Position numbers and translations under genes: made by a program. A DNA stretch of 64,000 nucleotides. It comes from Akebia trifoliata. Taxonomy: Eukaryota > Streptophyta > Magnoliopsida > Ranunculales > Lardizabalaceae. The notes beneath the pieces are model-generated. The model saw only the letters and a list, made by a program, of their open reading frames with translations, did no database searches and was not told the origin of the DNA. Below are positions 12,301-22,929 of the stretch, in pieces (the first letter of the stretch is position 1; each line of letters opens with the position of its first letter). The DNA lies in contig CM030707.1 in assembly GCA_017979445.1 (NCBI GenBank), positions 17,249,086-17,313,085 of the forward strand, read 5' to 3'.

Positions 12301-14501
12301 ATCTATAGCAGGGCTTTTGATGAAATATAGTACCTGCATAAAGAAATTATAAGCACAGGGTTACAATAATTAGAACCCAAGGAACAAGAAGTACGGAACT
12401 AGTCTCTTAGTAAAAAAATAAGGTTCACGTCAATGTAAACTTCAACAATTATTAAATTGTAAAGCAACATCCAATCTAGAGAGCCTTTATTTGGGAATAC
12501 TAATTTATTAATAATAAAAAAAACATTAGCAAAGCTTCAACATGCTTTGTGTTCAGATGCAAAATTTGCACCAGATGTCAATATAAGATTTCAATTGCCT
12601 CGGCCCTGCTAGTCAGGTCTATGGGTCCGGACATCCCCGTCATCAAAGAAAGAAAGAAAAGATATCAATTGTCTAGCATTATTAATTCCCAATGAGAATG
12701 TTGAGAATTAAAATTGTATTTCAATGACTGTTATTTAGAGATCTAAAATACCAAAATGGAAATCCTAAAATGGGCCACACAGGGATGTTTAATTCTGAAG
12801 CCAAGGACAAAAAGGAAGAACTTGAAGATCTCAAGCAAGGAACAAGTCCTAGGACGTATTGTTGGGATTCATGCTGGTCAAACCACTGGTGAAGGTGGAA
12901 GTATTGTCTTCGGACTCATCAATGGTCGAAAGATTTTGTCAAAAACCCTAATAAAGGAGAGCTTGGAGCTCTCTCTCAATATCAACATCACAACTTGAAA
13001 ATGAAAAAAAAATTAACTTTCTTTCTGTCAATTCATTTTTATCTCAAAACCTTTATAAACCATGATTAATCCTAGCCTTTGGATTGATCCCAAAGATCAC
13101 AATCACGCATTCCTTTAAAAATACCAAAAATGTCCCCGATTTTTCAAAGATCCTCTATAGCATCCAAGGCCTATTAAGCAACCCTTAAGAGAGGGGCTTT
13201 ATTACAGACGGGTCTCCACAAGCATTCAAAGTACAGCATCCATCAGTTTTATACCTCATCGGGATGACTATTGGAAAATGGGTACTCTAAAACCCGTTAC
13301 ATCTCAACAATAAGCTAACACTATTAACATTTAATCGAGAACTAGATGTCTTCAAACAGACAACGGAGCAAATTCCAAACACGCATTTAGTTATCTTCCC
13401 TTGCCAATTCCAAAATTTTCAATAGGTAGATGGACACCTAAATCCCAAACCCTAATAAGTGGATTGGAAGTCAGTATTCTCAGCAAGAAAAGAAGGAAAT
13501 AATAACATTCAAAATCTAAAGTGATGAAACTTAAATTTATAGCTTAGTGGAGGCCATGCGCATTGGCAAGAGCTCCCTTTGGAAACCATCATGACAATAG
13601 AAAACCACCAGTCTCTATCAATAAAGAATTTTTTTGAAAGGCAACAATTAGGTGTTCAACCTGAACTTAAACTAGAGTACAACTAGCTCAATTATTAGTA
13701 AAATCAAGAAATTATTCTAAGTAAATGTGATCAGGCGGCGCCTATTTTGATCTAATAAAAGACAGAAAAGGGACAAAATAATTCAGAAATGACAACAACA
13801 AAATATAAAAAACTAATGCAAGTCTCGAATTAGTGACATCTAGGTGGGATGCGATTATCTGGGCCTCCAAACAATAGTACAATAGCATTGCACACATGTA
13901 ATGGGTATCAAGTTAATCAAATTTATTCAACTTAAACTGAAAACCGCTACCAAAGCAATCGAAGATTAAGAAAACACACGCATACAGACATACATACATA
14001 CACATACTCTCCCACTCTCTCTCCTGACGTGGTAGTGTGTAGGAACCATAGATGCTTTTTCACTCGTATCTCGATGAAGAGCATATATGGTTCCTACACA
14101 CTTCCACGTCAGGAAAGTGAGATATGAGGTACAATCTTGAGGTCACTTCAGCATTATTCATCAAAAATTATTATATCTAGGACCAGCGAGATTCGATAAT
14201 CTGAAAACAATTACCCAAGCATTAAGCAGTAAAAGATAGAAGAATTTATTCTTAAAAGAAAGAAATTTGTTACTTTCTCAGCGATGATCCGATCCCCAAC
14301 ACGGAGAGTGGGGTACATAGATGACGAAGGAATGAATCTAATCTCAGCAAACATTGACCATAACAACCACACCACCAAAACACTCATAAACCCATCGAAA
14401 CTTGGACATCGAAGAAAAGCCCAACTCTGACATGGCATCCATTGTAACGATGATAAATGCAAAAGAAACCGATACAAAGCCGAAGGTCTCAAGAAGCTCA
14501 T
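9386..14501 (-). CDS. Chloroplast processing peptidase (type I signal peptidase)
   Basis: Six coding exons (minus strand): 14501-14274, 12333-12265, 12174-12106, 10428-10342, 9972-9905 and 9464-9386, giving 600 nt and 199 residues. The family is the membrane-bound S26 leader peptidases of plastids (PLSP/thylakoidal processing peptidase), which remove targeting signals at the thylakoid or envelope. Seen: a hydrophobic segment at about residues 37-50, box B with SSSMYPTLRVGDR and the nucleophile Ser61, box D FIKRIVAKTGD with the general base Lys111, and box E GDNRNNS followed by GPLP. All introns have GT and AG ends; the exon 4 donor (ACT/GTGCGC) is weak. The codon for Trp is split between exons 5 and 6. 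Box E has CDS where the family has YDS. There is no long transit peptide, as in the short plant forms of this family. Start chosen at the first ATG before the conserved MSFLRPSAL. Confidence 0.88.
9563..9747. mobile_element. Foldback MITE in peptidase intron 5
   Basis: Long inverted arms of about 70 nt: left arm with GACTCGAAAAAAGCCACTTG then AAATTCACTCGCTGA, right arm the inverse with few mismatches. The loop region carries ATAAATCTTTTT against a partial inverse. No coding capacity; superfamily not assigned. Confidence 0.65.
10802..10922 (-). mobile_element. tRNA-derived SINE, minus strand, in peptidase intron 3
   Basis: On the minus strand box A-like CAGGCTAAGTTGGTTC is followed about 45 bp later by box B-like GGGTTCAAAACCGG. 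Parts of the body resemble the SINE at 8990-9131. No A tail was found at its 3' end, so it may be truncated or belong to a family ending in another short motif. Confidence 0.65.
10931..11010. repeat. 40 bp tandem duplication
   Basis: Two adjacent units, 10931-10970 and 10971-11010, are nearly identical. The unit contains TTAAGTTTGTAGCCACTCAA and a T run. It lies in peptidase intron 3 just beside the SINE head. Confidence 0.9.
14023..14113. mobile_element. 91 bp foldback element in peptidase intron 1
   Basis: Arms CCTGACGTGGTAGTGTGTAG + GAACCATAGATGC and the inverse of CTTCCACGTCAGG with GTTCCTACACAC pair closely. The loop holds CACTCGTATCTCGATGAAG. The same loop and right-arm words (CATCGAGATACGAG, CATCTACGGTTAT, CCACGTCAG) recur just upstream of LARP copies B and C. 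Confidence 0.6.
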
Positions 14502-15254
14502 TTTTTTCCAACTAAAACGAACACGAGTTGTAGATTAAAGAGAAATTTCAAGCTTCGAAGGGTTTCAAACGGATGTTGAGAAGTCGGATTTGGCGAAACC
14601 ACTGATCCAAGAATTGGATCAAGTGGAAAGTGTAATAAAGATTGATGAGAAGTTGGATTCGCCGTTTCAGTTCGAGAAACAGTGAATCAAACGTTTGGAT
14701 CTTAGAATTCGAAGCGATTTGTTGGAAAATTGTTGATGAGATCGAAAATGATTGTTGAGGAGAAGTGAAAATTAAGAAGAGAAGAAGAAAGAAGAGATTC
14801 AGAGGCATAATAATGGATCAGATTTGGGGAAGAAATTCTCAGATCTCTCTCTCTCTCTCTCCTTCGACTAGAGAGACTGAGAGATGAAGGTCCGAGACTC
14901 TTCTGGAAAATGGAGAGAGAATGAGAAAGACTTGCTTTCGTGGTGGCCAAGTCTCTCCTCTCAACTATGTACGACGCACTAAACTCTCTCTCCTAGTCTA
15001 CTACAGTTCTACACTTCTACCCTACGTGACCTTTAAGTTTATTACAGTACAAACCTTGAACATTGTGTGAAATTTATACATCCTCCTCTAAAAGTTTCAA
15101 AAACTCCCTCGACACCCAATCACCAATCACAGCAATGTAACCGTAAGGAAGTAAATGGGCCAGCTTTTTGCCAGATAGTATAATTAGACCCGGTTAGTAA
15201 TCGGGGCGGGCTGGGCCTGATTCGTGGCTGCTGCAGGGCTTGGGTGCTTCGTTA
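14502..15254 (-). promoter_or_regulatory. 5' leader and probable promoter of the peptidase gene
   Basis: The region upstream of the minus-strand ATG contains an AG-rich tract on the sense strand (about 14842-14862, GA repeats) and further GA/CT-rich stretches to about 14990, common in plant 5' leaders. Transcription start and TATA box cannot be fixed by eye. The open frames here (for example 14548-14808) are not conserved proteins. Confidence 0.35.
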
Positions 15255-15263
15255 TAATTTTAA

Positions 15264-16039
15264 GGGAAAATTACTTAAAGAACCCTAGTGGATGGATTTC
15301 TTTCTAAATAATCCCTAAGTTTTTTGTATTTTGTAAAAAAAAACAAAACTCTTTCTATCTAGAACTCCACAATTATTAAACATGACTTAAAAGCATTAAG
15401 TTTATCAATAATTATAGTTGAACTCAAAATATTAATATTATTGAACTCGATAATAATTGTTATATTATTGATGAACTCAATGCTTTTAAGTCATATGTAA
15501 TTCCTGCTGAGTTCAATAATATTTTCATAAAATGTTTAGACAATAAAAAATGGTGAACTCAATATTTAAATGTGATCCAAAATCAATCTCTTTCTCTCTC
15601 TCTCTCTTCAATATTTGGTAAATCTCTTTGAAATATCCAAAATGCATATATCATAGTTACCAAATAGACAATTGAATCAAAACTTACAATGTAATTATAA
15701 AAAATTTAGAATCTCAACTTTATTTTCAATTTTTTTAATCTCAAAAGAAATTAAAAAAATACATTTAAATATTCAAAATTACAAGTCATTGTCCATTCGT
15801 TATTCATCGTAAAAAAAAATCGTCTGAAATAATCGCAATCATTGTTGGAAAACCCAACTACGTGAAAAATATGTGAAAGAAAAGGAGTAATTTGGGTTCA
15901 AAACCATTGTATAAAGATATAAGAGTTCAAGGACCATAAAGAAAAAAAAAATATTGAATGGCCTAACAAGATATCGCCCAAAACTCAGGGATTATCTAGA
16001 AATAAACTCCTCCGCAATGGTCCTTCAAATAATTTTTCC
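15264..16039. mobile_element. Mutator-like TIR element, 776 bp
   Basis: Terminal inverted repeats of about 60 bp: left starts GGGAAAATTACTTAAAG, right (reverse complement) GGAAAAATTATTTGAAG, and both continue into AATCCCT(A/G)AGTTTT. The 9 bp taattttaa flanks both ends exactly (15255-15263 and 16040-16048). A 9 bp duplication with long TIRs is typical of Mutator-like elements. No transposase. The interior has TGAACTCAA and AAGTCAT words in opposite orientation that form further hairpins. Related copy at 22189-22929. Confidence 0.8.
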
Positions 16040-16048
16040 TAATTTTAA

Positions 16049-17199
16049 TTATAATAAAATATAATTTTTTTTTGCTAAGCATAACATGTTATAACTTTAA
16101 CCTTATTTATTAAGGGTTTAGCATCCTTGGGCTCACCTTATGACATCAAAAATCATGATTCATGCTTCAAGGATGCAGAGAACAAAAATTTTATGAACTT
16201 CAAAAAAAAAAGTTATTTTTTATTGTCGGATTTTAATTTTAAAATTTTGAATTAAGTGGAAGTTTGGTAGCCATCTATTTTCTAAACCTTGGATCAAATC
16301 CAAAAGAATTCTTTTTATATATGAGTTTTTCAATGAAATCTAGAGGGTTATGATGTTGAATTACTAGTGTGGTAACTCATTTGAGCAAAACGATCCTTAG
16401 TAAGGCTTAAAATCTTACAAAGTATGGAAAATGTCTCTCTTATAACTATACTAAAAGATGGTATGTGCAAATGCACATGTATCGAAATGGCTTATATGTG
16501 ATTGAAGTATTGATTAAAGGATTTGTGAATAACACAGTAAACAACATACTTTTGTACCTTTGAAAAATAAACAACGTAATTCTCTCAAGTGTGGCAATTT
16601 TCTTGATTTTTTACCAAAATAATCTTGATTATATTAAGTTTAAATGAAAAGGTGGGGTCATCCATGGGATCAGAAAGTTAGTGTCAAACCACATCTATTT
16701 CGCCTTCTTACATTATAATAGTAAAGAAGATTTAAATGTGAATATAAGAAAATATGTTAAAAACTCAAAATTTGAGTTCGGAGTGGCCAATGAATAGGCT
16801 CCAATAATTGAGCGTTGGGTTTGGACATGAGTGTTCTTTTATTTGGTTTGGCCTAACCATTACAAGTTATATATATTACCAATATTAATAATAAATGGAT
16901 CAAACTTGGAACCGATCCAATATTTTTATTGGATAAGTGTTTCTGTCGGATCTGTATATTTGGATCCAAAACTGATCTGATAACAAATGAATCAAGTCTA
17001 TATGATTGAATCCGACTGGAGACAACACCTAGATGTTGTCCATTTTACAAGATTAATGACATCCGATGGTATCGTAAAAGACATGCATAGAAAAAATGGT
17101 TGGCATCCAAGCGGTGTTGTAGAAAATATTGTATCAAATAGTTATCCCCGATCATACCTCATACACAAATATGAACCGAACAACCACCTATCTATATAG
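16049..17199. other. Intergenic sequence, nothing recognised
   Basis: AT-rich. An open frame at 16987-17199 of 70 codons has no family resemblance and is interrupted by the solo LTR. Confidence 0.4.
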
Positions 17200-19060
17200 T
17201 GTAGACGCGAGATTTCGTCATTATGATGACTACATCTACAATGATTTGGAGTCGCCACCATTCATATTGTAAGTGGGTGTGAATGGTCACCCGATGTGCA
17301 TTTTTGAAAAAAAGTGACATTTTGGCATTTTAGTGACTCACGATGGATAAAGGGGTAGTCAAACCTCGAGATTTGGGTAAGCGGCTCGGTTGGAGAAAAG
17401 GGAAGGTGTTAGGCACCCTTTCCTCCCCGCCACGTGGCGGTAACCTCAAATAACTCGATCATTTTTTATTTTTAAAAGAAGGTGAAAAAAATGTGCCACG
17501 TGGGTGCATATGTTCCCTAAGCAGGGATTCATTTTCGGCTTGATCATAGGGTCATTTCATTAATGGAAATGACCCATATGAACCTTAGCCTTGGGGCCCA
17601 ATCATCAAAAGGGGTAAAATAAAATAGAAGAAGGGGGTGTTAGAAGAGGGAAAGAGTAGAAGGTTAGAGAAAGAGAGGGGGGTGTGCTTCAAACCCACCT
17701 TGTATCTTGTTTCTTCTTTTCTTCTTATTGCTTGAGTCTTCTTGAGTCCTTAGTATAATATAGGAGTATGAGAAGGGGAAGAGGTGATTAGAGAGAGTAG
17801 GGATTTCTTTTGTTTTAGTGAGACTTGTAGAGGATTTGTGAGAGAGAGTTGGTAAACTTGGTGAGAATTGGTGATGGTTGTTAGTAGAAAGAGTGTTGGG
17901 GAGAAGTTTTGTAATGAGAAGTTGGGGGCCTTTTTTGGGAAGAGGATGAGGGTATTTATAGATGTTTAGGAGTTATTTTAGGGATATAATGGGGTGAAGT
18001 GAAGAAAATGGGTAGAATGGTTATGAGTTTGAGAGAGAAGTGGGTGTAATTTAGAGGAGATTGGAGGGTATTTAGGTAAGGGGGGTTAAATGGGTGAGTT
18101 TTGACCCAAATGGTTTGGATCCTACCCAACCCATTTGGGTGGAGTGTTTGGTGAGGTAAGTTTAAGATGGTGGTTGAGATTAAATGGTGTTTGGTTTAAG
18201 AGAATGGAGGATTTAAAGAGGTGGTTGATGATATTTTGGGAGGATGAAGGAGATGATGCCATGTGTTAAGGTGGGTGGAGATGAAGGGTTGGGATATGTT
18301 GATGGGAGAGGTTGAGTGTTTGACTTGAGAGGATGGTGTAGGTTTAGGTTGTAGATGTAGGTTTTGTAGGGAATGATGAGGGTAGATTAGGGGAGGTATA
18401 GATTAGGGGTGTGGGTAGATGTGTTTGATTTGAGAGAAAAGGTGATGGGTTGATGTGTGGGTAGATGGGATTTAAAGCAAATTAATGGGGTAGGTAGTTG
18501 GGTGAGGGAGGTGAGATGGGGTGATGACATGTGTCATCTTTTGATGATAAAAGAGTGATTGGTTGATGTGGGTTGTGGTTTATGGGTTAGGGTTGTGGGT
18601 TGGATAATGAATTGGATATGGTTAATGATTTGTGGGTTTTGTAGTGTTGGGCTTGGGTTTTAGAAATGGTTTTTACGAATACGGAGGCGGAGCGGTGATA
18701 GTAGAGGAGGGGAAGACATCTCAAGTCTCAACTTTTTAATTTTAAAATTTTTTTAGATTTTTACAATCATTAATTTGATCAAAAATGCCACGTGTTGGCG
18801 AATCGGGCTTTTAGGCCCGTTGGTGAAATTTATCGAAAATTTGACGTTTTTTATTTTGGAAGCGGAGCGGTGAATGTTGGGAAAGCGTAAGGTTGGCCGA
18901 GTCCTTTTGGTGGCCTCCTAAACCATTGAGAGGTCTTAGGGGCCTCGGTTTGGTCAAAATGTTATTTTTCAACGACTTGGGCCCGTTGACACATTTATTT
19001 GGAAAATCTGTATTTTTGGGCCTTTTCGAGAAGTGGCCCGTTCAAATTGAGGTGTCTACA
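17200..19060. mobile_element. Solo LTR, 1861 bp
   Basis: Begins TGTAGACGCG and ends GGTGTCTACA, so the termini are the inverted TGTAGAC...GTCTACA. The 5 bp tatag flanks it on both sides (17195-17199 and 19061-19065). There is no internal domain and no second LTR, hence solo LTR is the best reading. The early part has GGAGTCGCCACC and AGGCACCC. From about 17630 to 18660 the plus strand is very poor in C and rich in G, with runs such as GGGG at 18487-18490 and 18518-18521. No protein is encoded. Confidence 0.7.
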
Positions 19061-19065
19061 TATAG

Positions 19066-21281
19066 ATCATACATTCATGTGGCACCCAAAAACATAACCG
19101 GGTACCATGTAGATGTAGCGCTCAAAATTTAAGGAAATCTGAAAGAAAAAAAAAATTCATCATTGACCAATGCAATTTTAGATTTGGGGTTTTGTGGTTA
19201 TCCATTACGAAAGATTTTAATCAGATAAAAAAAATTAAATTATTTTATACCTAATCTAAATCATGAAATCCTAAATTGTCAAGGTGATTGGTATACCCCC
19301 ATAGTCTAACTGAGGACCTTGGTCCAAACTCTCCATGCATGTTACCTAATTTTTCATATTTTTTCAACTTTTTTGAACAACTAAATATTTTTAATTGGTG
19401 GTTGGTAGATGAATACGATAGTTCTTAAGGAGACATGCATCCAAGTCAACAAAGCTAAACAAATTTCTTATTGTTTAGAATGAAGATTTCAAACCTAGAG
19501 ACAATTTATTAAGAACGTCCAAACACAATGGTCAATATCAATAATTCTAGGGACTGTATGTATTCTCACGGAAAATTGATGGAAAAATAATTTTCCCAAA
19601 AAAAATTTGAGATTTATCGGTGTATGATTTCGTATTTTCCCTAAAATTTATATTCTTGTTAAAACGAATATTCATTCTGGTTGGAAAGAAAAATTCCTAC
19701 CCTTTGAAAAATGATTTTCCCACCTCCAAATGTAAATATCTCATGACTAATCCCACCCACAATTAAAACCAAAATCTATTTCCAGCGTTTTCCTGGGTGC
19801 AACAAATAGCGAAATTCATTTTCTCCCGATCATTTTCTCGAGAAATGCATATTTCCTTGAAAATGAAGAGTCCTTTGAAGAACACTCCTCGTTACAAAAC
19901 ACGTGCCATTTTTTTATTTATTTCAAAGGATACATTCTACAAGATTCAAACAAGAACATTGTTTTCCTAATCAATGATTGACTTTGATTGTTAGAGAAAC
20001 TTAATGTATTTGTCACGAAGGGGTATTGCGTGTTAAAATGAGGATAATTTTACTGATGAATCTAACTCATTGAACCCATGAATATTCAGGCCATTTTTTT
20101 TTTAATACAAGCTATCCCATGTCCCAAAATAATTCCTACACTTGCACACCTCGACCCATTGAAGTTTTCCAATATGCAATAAGGTTAATCAGGTGACCAC
20201 CCAATTTTGAGCACACGACCAGAGGACACTCAAATGTGAAAATAGGGAAATCTATCAACTTGTGAGCAAGAGATCTCAAAATTTCGGGGACACTCTAGTT
20301 TTAAAATAATTGTCAAATGATGATTTTTATTGTTATTGTTAAAAGAAACCTGTGTACTTGCAGTAGGGGCAAAATTGATACTTTACCATATTCTATAGCC
20401 TTTTTAACCACTAAAAAATAACTTATTTAATAAAATCACTTTACCATCAACTGGTAAATAGTTTGGAATGTGTGCTCTCTTAATAAATAAGATGATTTCA
20501 TGGCATGATATGGTAACTTACCTTTGAAATATTTCAGACAAATCAATTTGATAAGTGATTTCTAAATATTATATTTGAAATTTTTTATCAAGGATTTGGA
20601 AAAAAATTAATTATCTATGAGTGTATATATATATATATGTGTGTGTGCGCGCGCGCGCGCGCCCAAATTTAGTTATGTACACGAAAGATAAGGTCTTTAC
20701 ACACGTCATATACCGAGTGGCATTTAGGTTAGTCCCATCATTGTCTAAATTATGTTTCATGATTGTTTGGTGTTCGTGACGCCTTAGGTGAGTGACGCCT
20801 TGACTATAATTTGAATGTGATGTAGTAAGTGTTTAGAAGGAGAAGAGAGGGAAAGAGAATTTAATACAAAGATTTGTTCATGGGGTTCATCTAAAATCTG
20901 GACTATGTCCCTCGAAATTCAAAGAGTCGTTCTGTCATTCTTGAAATTATTACAATATCCACATTACATGAGAGAGAAAGAGGGGAATCCCCTTGTCAGA
21001 GAGAAAACAAAACAAAAAATAAAGTATCTTCTTTGTTGTCCTAATGTCTTATTTTTAGGCACAAAAAAATATAAGAAATGATATAATTGTCCCTTTTCCA
21101 TTTGATTGCGCTTTCCACCTCACATATGATCAATCCACGTGACACACATGTGAACCCATTCAATTTGCATCATCTACATGTTTTATAGCAAAAAATTCTT
21201 TAGATTCAATCGACTGATATTATCAATTATGTTATTTTATTTATTATTTTTTTAAGTTAGTTAAGATTGATCAATGGGTCA
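19066..21281. other. Intergenic sequence with few features
   Basis: No gene seen. Around 19560-19900 there are repeated AAAATGATTTTCC and ATTTTCC words on both strands, perhaps an eroded inverted-repeat element. The only sharp feature is the alternating purine-pyrimidine tract at 20621-20662. Confidence 0.4.
20621..20662. repeat. Compound TA/TG/CG microsatellite, 42 bp
   Basis: A perfect run of alternating purine and pyrimidine: GTGT, then TA repeats, then TG repeats, then about nine CG steps. Such tracts, in particular the CG part, are known to adopt left-handed Z-DNA. Confidence 0.9.
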
Positions 21282-21290
21282 TTAAAGTTA

Positions 21291-21410
21291 GAGAGCTTTT
21301 ATTAACACATCAACTTTTACTTATAACACTCCATTCCATGTAGACAATCTTTAAATTGAAAAGGATTTGTGTGCTGTTAATAAAAGTTGGTGTGCCAATA
21401 GAATCTCTCT
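21291..21410. mobile_element. 120 bp MITE
   Basis: Same family as 9229-9351. Ends GAGAGCTTTTATTAACACA and the inverse of GTGTGCCAATAGAATCTCTC. Flanks ttaaagtta (21282-21290) and ctaaattta (21411-21419) match at 7 of 9 bases. Confidence 0.7.
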
Positions 21411-21948
21411 CTAAATTTATGAGTAAAAATAGGTATTTTTCACTAATATCTTATGTTCCTTCTCCAAGAAAAATGTATGAAAACTTAGATTAGTGTCCTC
21501 CTTACAACCATCCCGGATATTCTTAGGTTGGCCCTATTTGTTGGATAATGGGTCAACTTAGGACTCCCGTATGGACCAAATCAATAAGGATCGACCCAAG
21601 CATAATTGATCCAATAAGAATCATATCACAACCTTGTTGGATTAAGTTTCTAATATTAAGACCCAACCAGTTATAAAATTGGATTCTTACTGAATCGGAT
21701 CTTTATTAGAGCCTATATATTTGATCGAGATCCGAACTTATCGGATCAGAACTGATCCGATCCATAGGCAATCCTTGGTCCACTTGCCGTGCCGCCTCGG
21801 AGAACATAGAATAACATTCAAGCGAGTCAGTGACAGCAGATACCCTACCCCAACAGTCAGTCAGCCATCCAACTCCAGATTTACTTTTTATACGACACGT
21901 GGAAAAATATTAGAAGATCTGCGTTCCTGTTTTCTCGGTATTTTATTA

Positions 21949-22050
21949 GAGAGTTACTATTGCCACATCAACTTTTCCTAACGCTACGCCAACTGTGTGC
22001 AATTCTTTGGTATGGTATTAGTAAAAGTTGGTATGTCCTCTACGCGCCTG
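21949..22050. mobile_element. Truncated copy of the 120 bp MITE
   Basis: Left end GAGAGTTACTATTGCCACAT and interior TGTGTGCAATTCTTTGGT match the copy at 50599-50718; the right arm (GTAAAAGTTGGTATGTCC) breaks off before the terminal AGAG. Confidence 0.6.
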
Positions 22051-22188
22051 CGGCCACTTGTCATTTGTCGAGCAATAGAGAGAGGATCCCTGATCCTGTA
22101 CTCCAAGGAGTTGATTAGGTAACTCCAACTCCTCCCCACCATTTCCCACAATATCATGGGATAAGTGTTTATTTGGCTATTTTTGTTA

Positions 22189-22929
22189 GGAAAAATTACT
22201 TAAAGGACCCTGGAAGAGAGAGTTTTTTGTAAATAATTCCTAAACTTTAAGACTTCTCTTAATAGTTCATTTGGTAAAAAAATTATTTATAATCAGTCAG
22301 TGAACCTCATTTCCCATATTTTTCACCATCGTCATAAGCATTCGAACCCACTATTTTCATAATAAAATAAAATAAAATGAATTTTTGGCATCTTAATCAA
22401 ATTTCGAAGATTGCATTATGTTGAAAAGATTTAAGAAGAAAGAAGAAGTCATTTTCAAAGGTTTTTTCAAATATTTTAAAGACATGTAAAAAATTAAGAT
22501 TTTTATTTATTTATTTATTTTTCATTTTTTAATGAAAATCGATAAAAAATGGTTCTTTTAATTTGAAATCATCTAAATAAGTCACTATCTCGAATTTTTA
22601 ATGATCTTTCCAAATATTTTAGTCAAAAAAATTTGAAAATAAAAAATGAATGAGTTTTACAAGTGTTGAGTTCACTACTTTTTATCATCAAGTTCGACAA
22701 TAAATAAAAAGTGGTGAACTCGAGTACTCGACTAAAAAAAGTGGTGAACTCGAGTACTCGACTAAAAAAAGTGGTGAGTTCAACGATAAATAAAAAACGG
22801 TGAGTTCACCAATATTGAGGGACCGTTAAGAAATAAAAATTAATTAAATGAACTATCAAGTTACCACCCAAAACTTATGAATTATTTAGATAAAAATCCC
22901 TCTACCAAGGTCCTTTAAGCAATTTTTCC
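22189..22929. mobile_element. Mutator-like TIR element, 741 bp
   Basis: Sibling of 15264-16039: left end GGAAAAATTACTTAAAGGAC and right end its inverse (GTCCTTTAAGCAATTTTTCC). Interior shares words such as GTGGTGAACTC and GAGTTCA. A 30 bp unit containing GTGGTGAACTCGAGTACTCG is tandemly repeated at 22711-22740 and 22741-22770. The flanking 9-mers are not convincingly alike. Confidence 0.7.

Noticed and set aside
12756..12998. 80-codon frame in peptidase intron 1.
   Set aside because: No similarity recognised, lies within an intron of a clearly spliced gene on the other strand.
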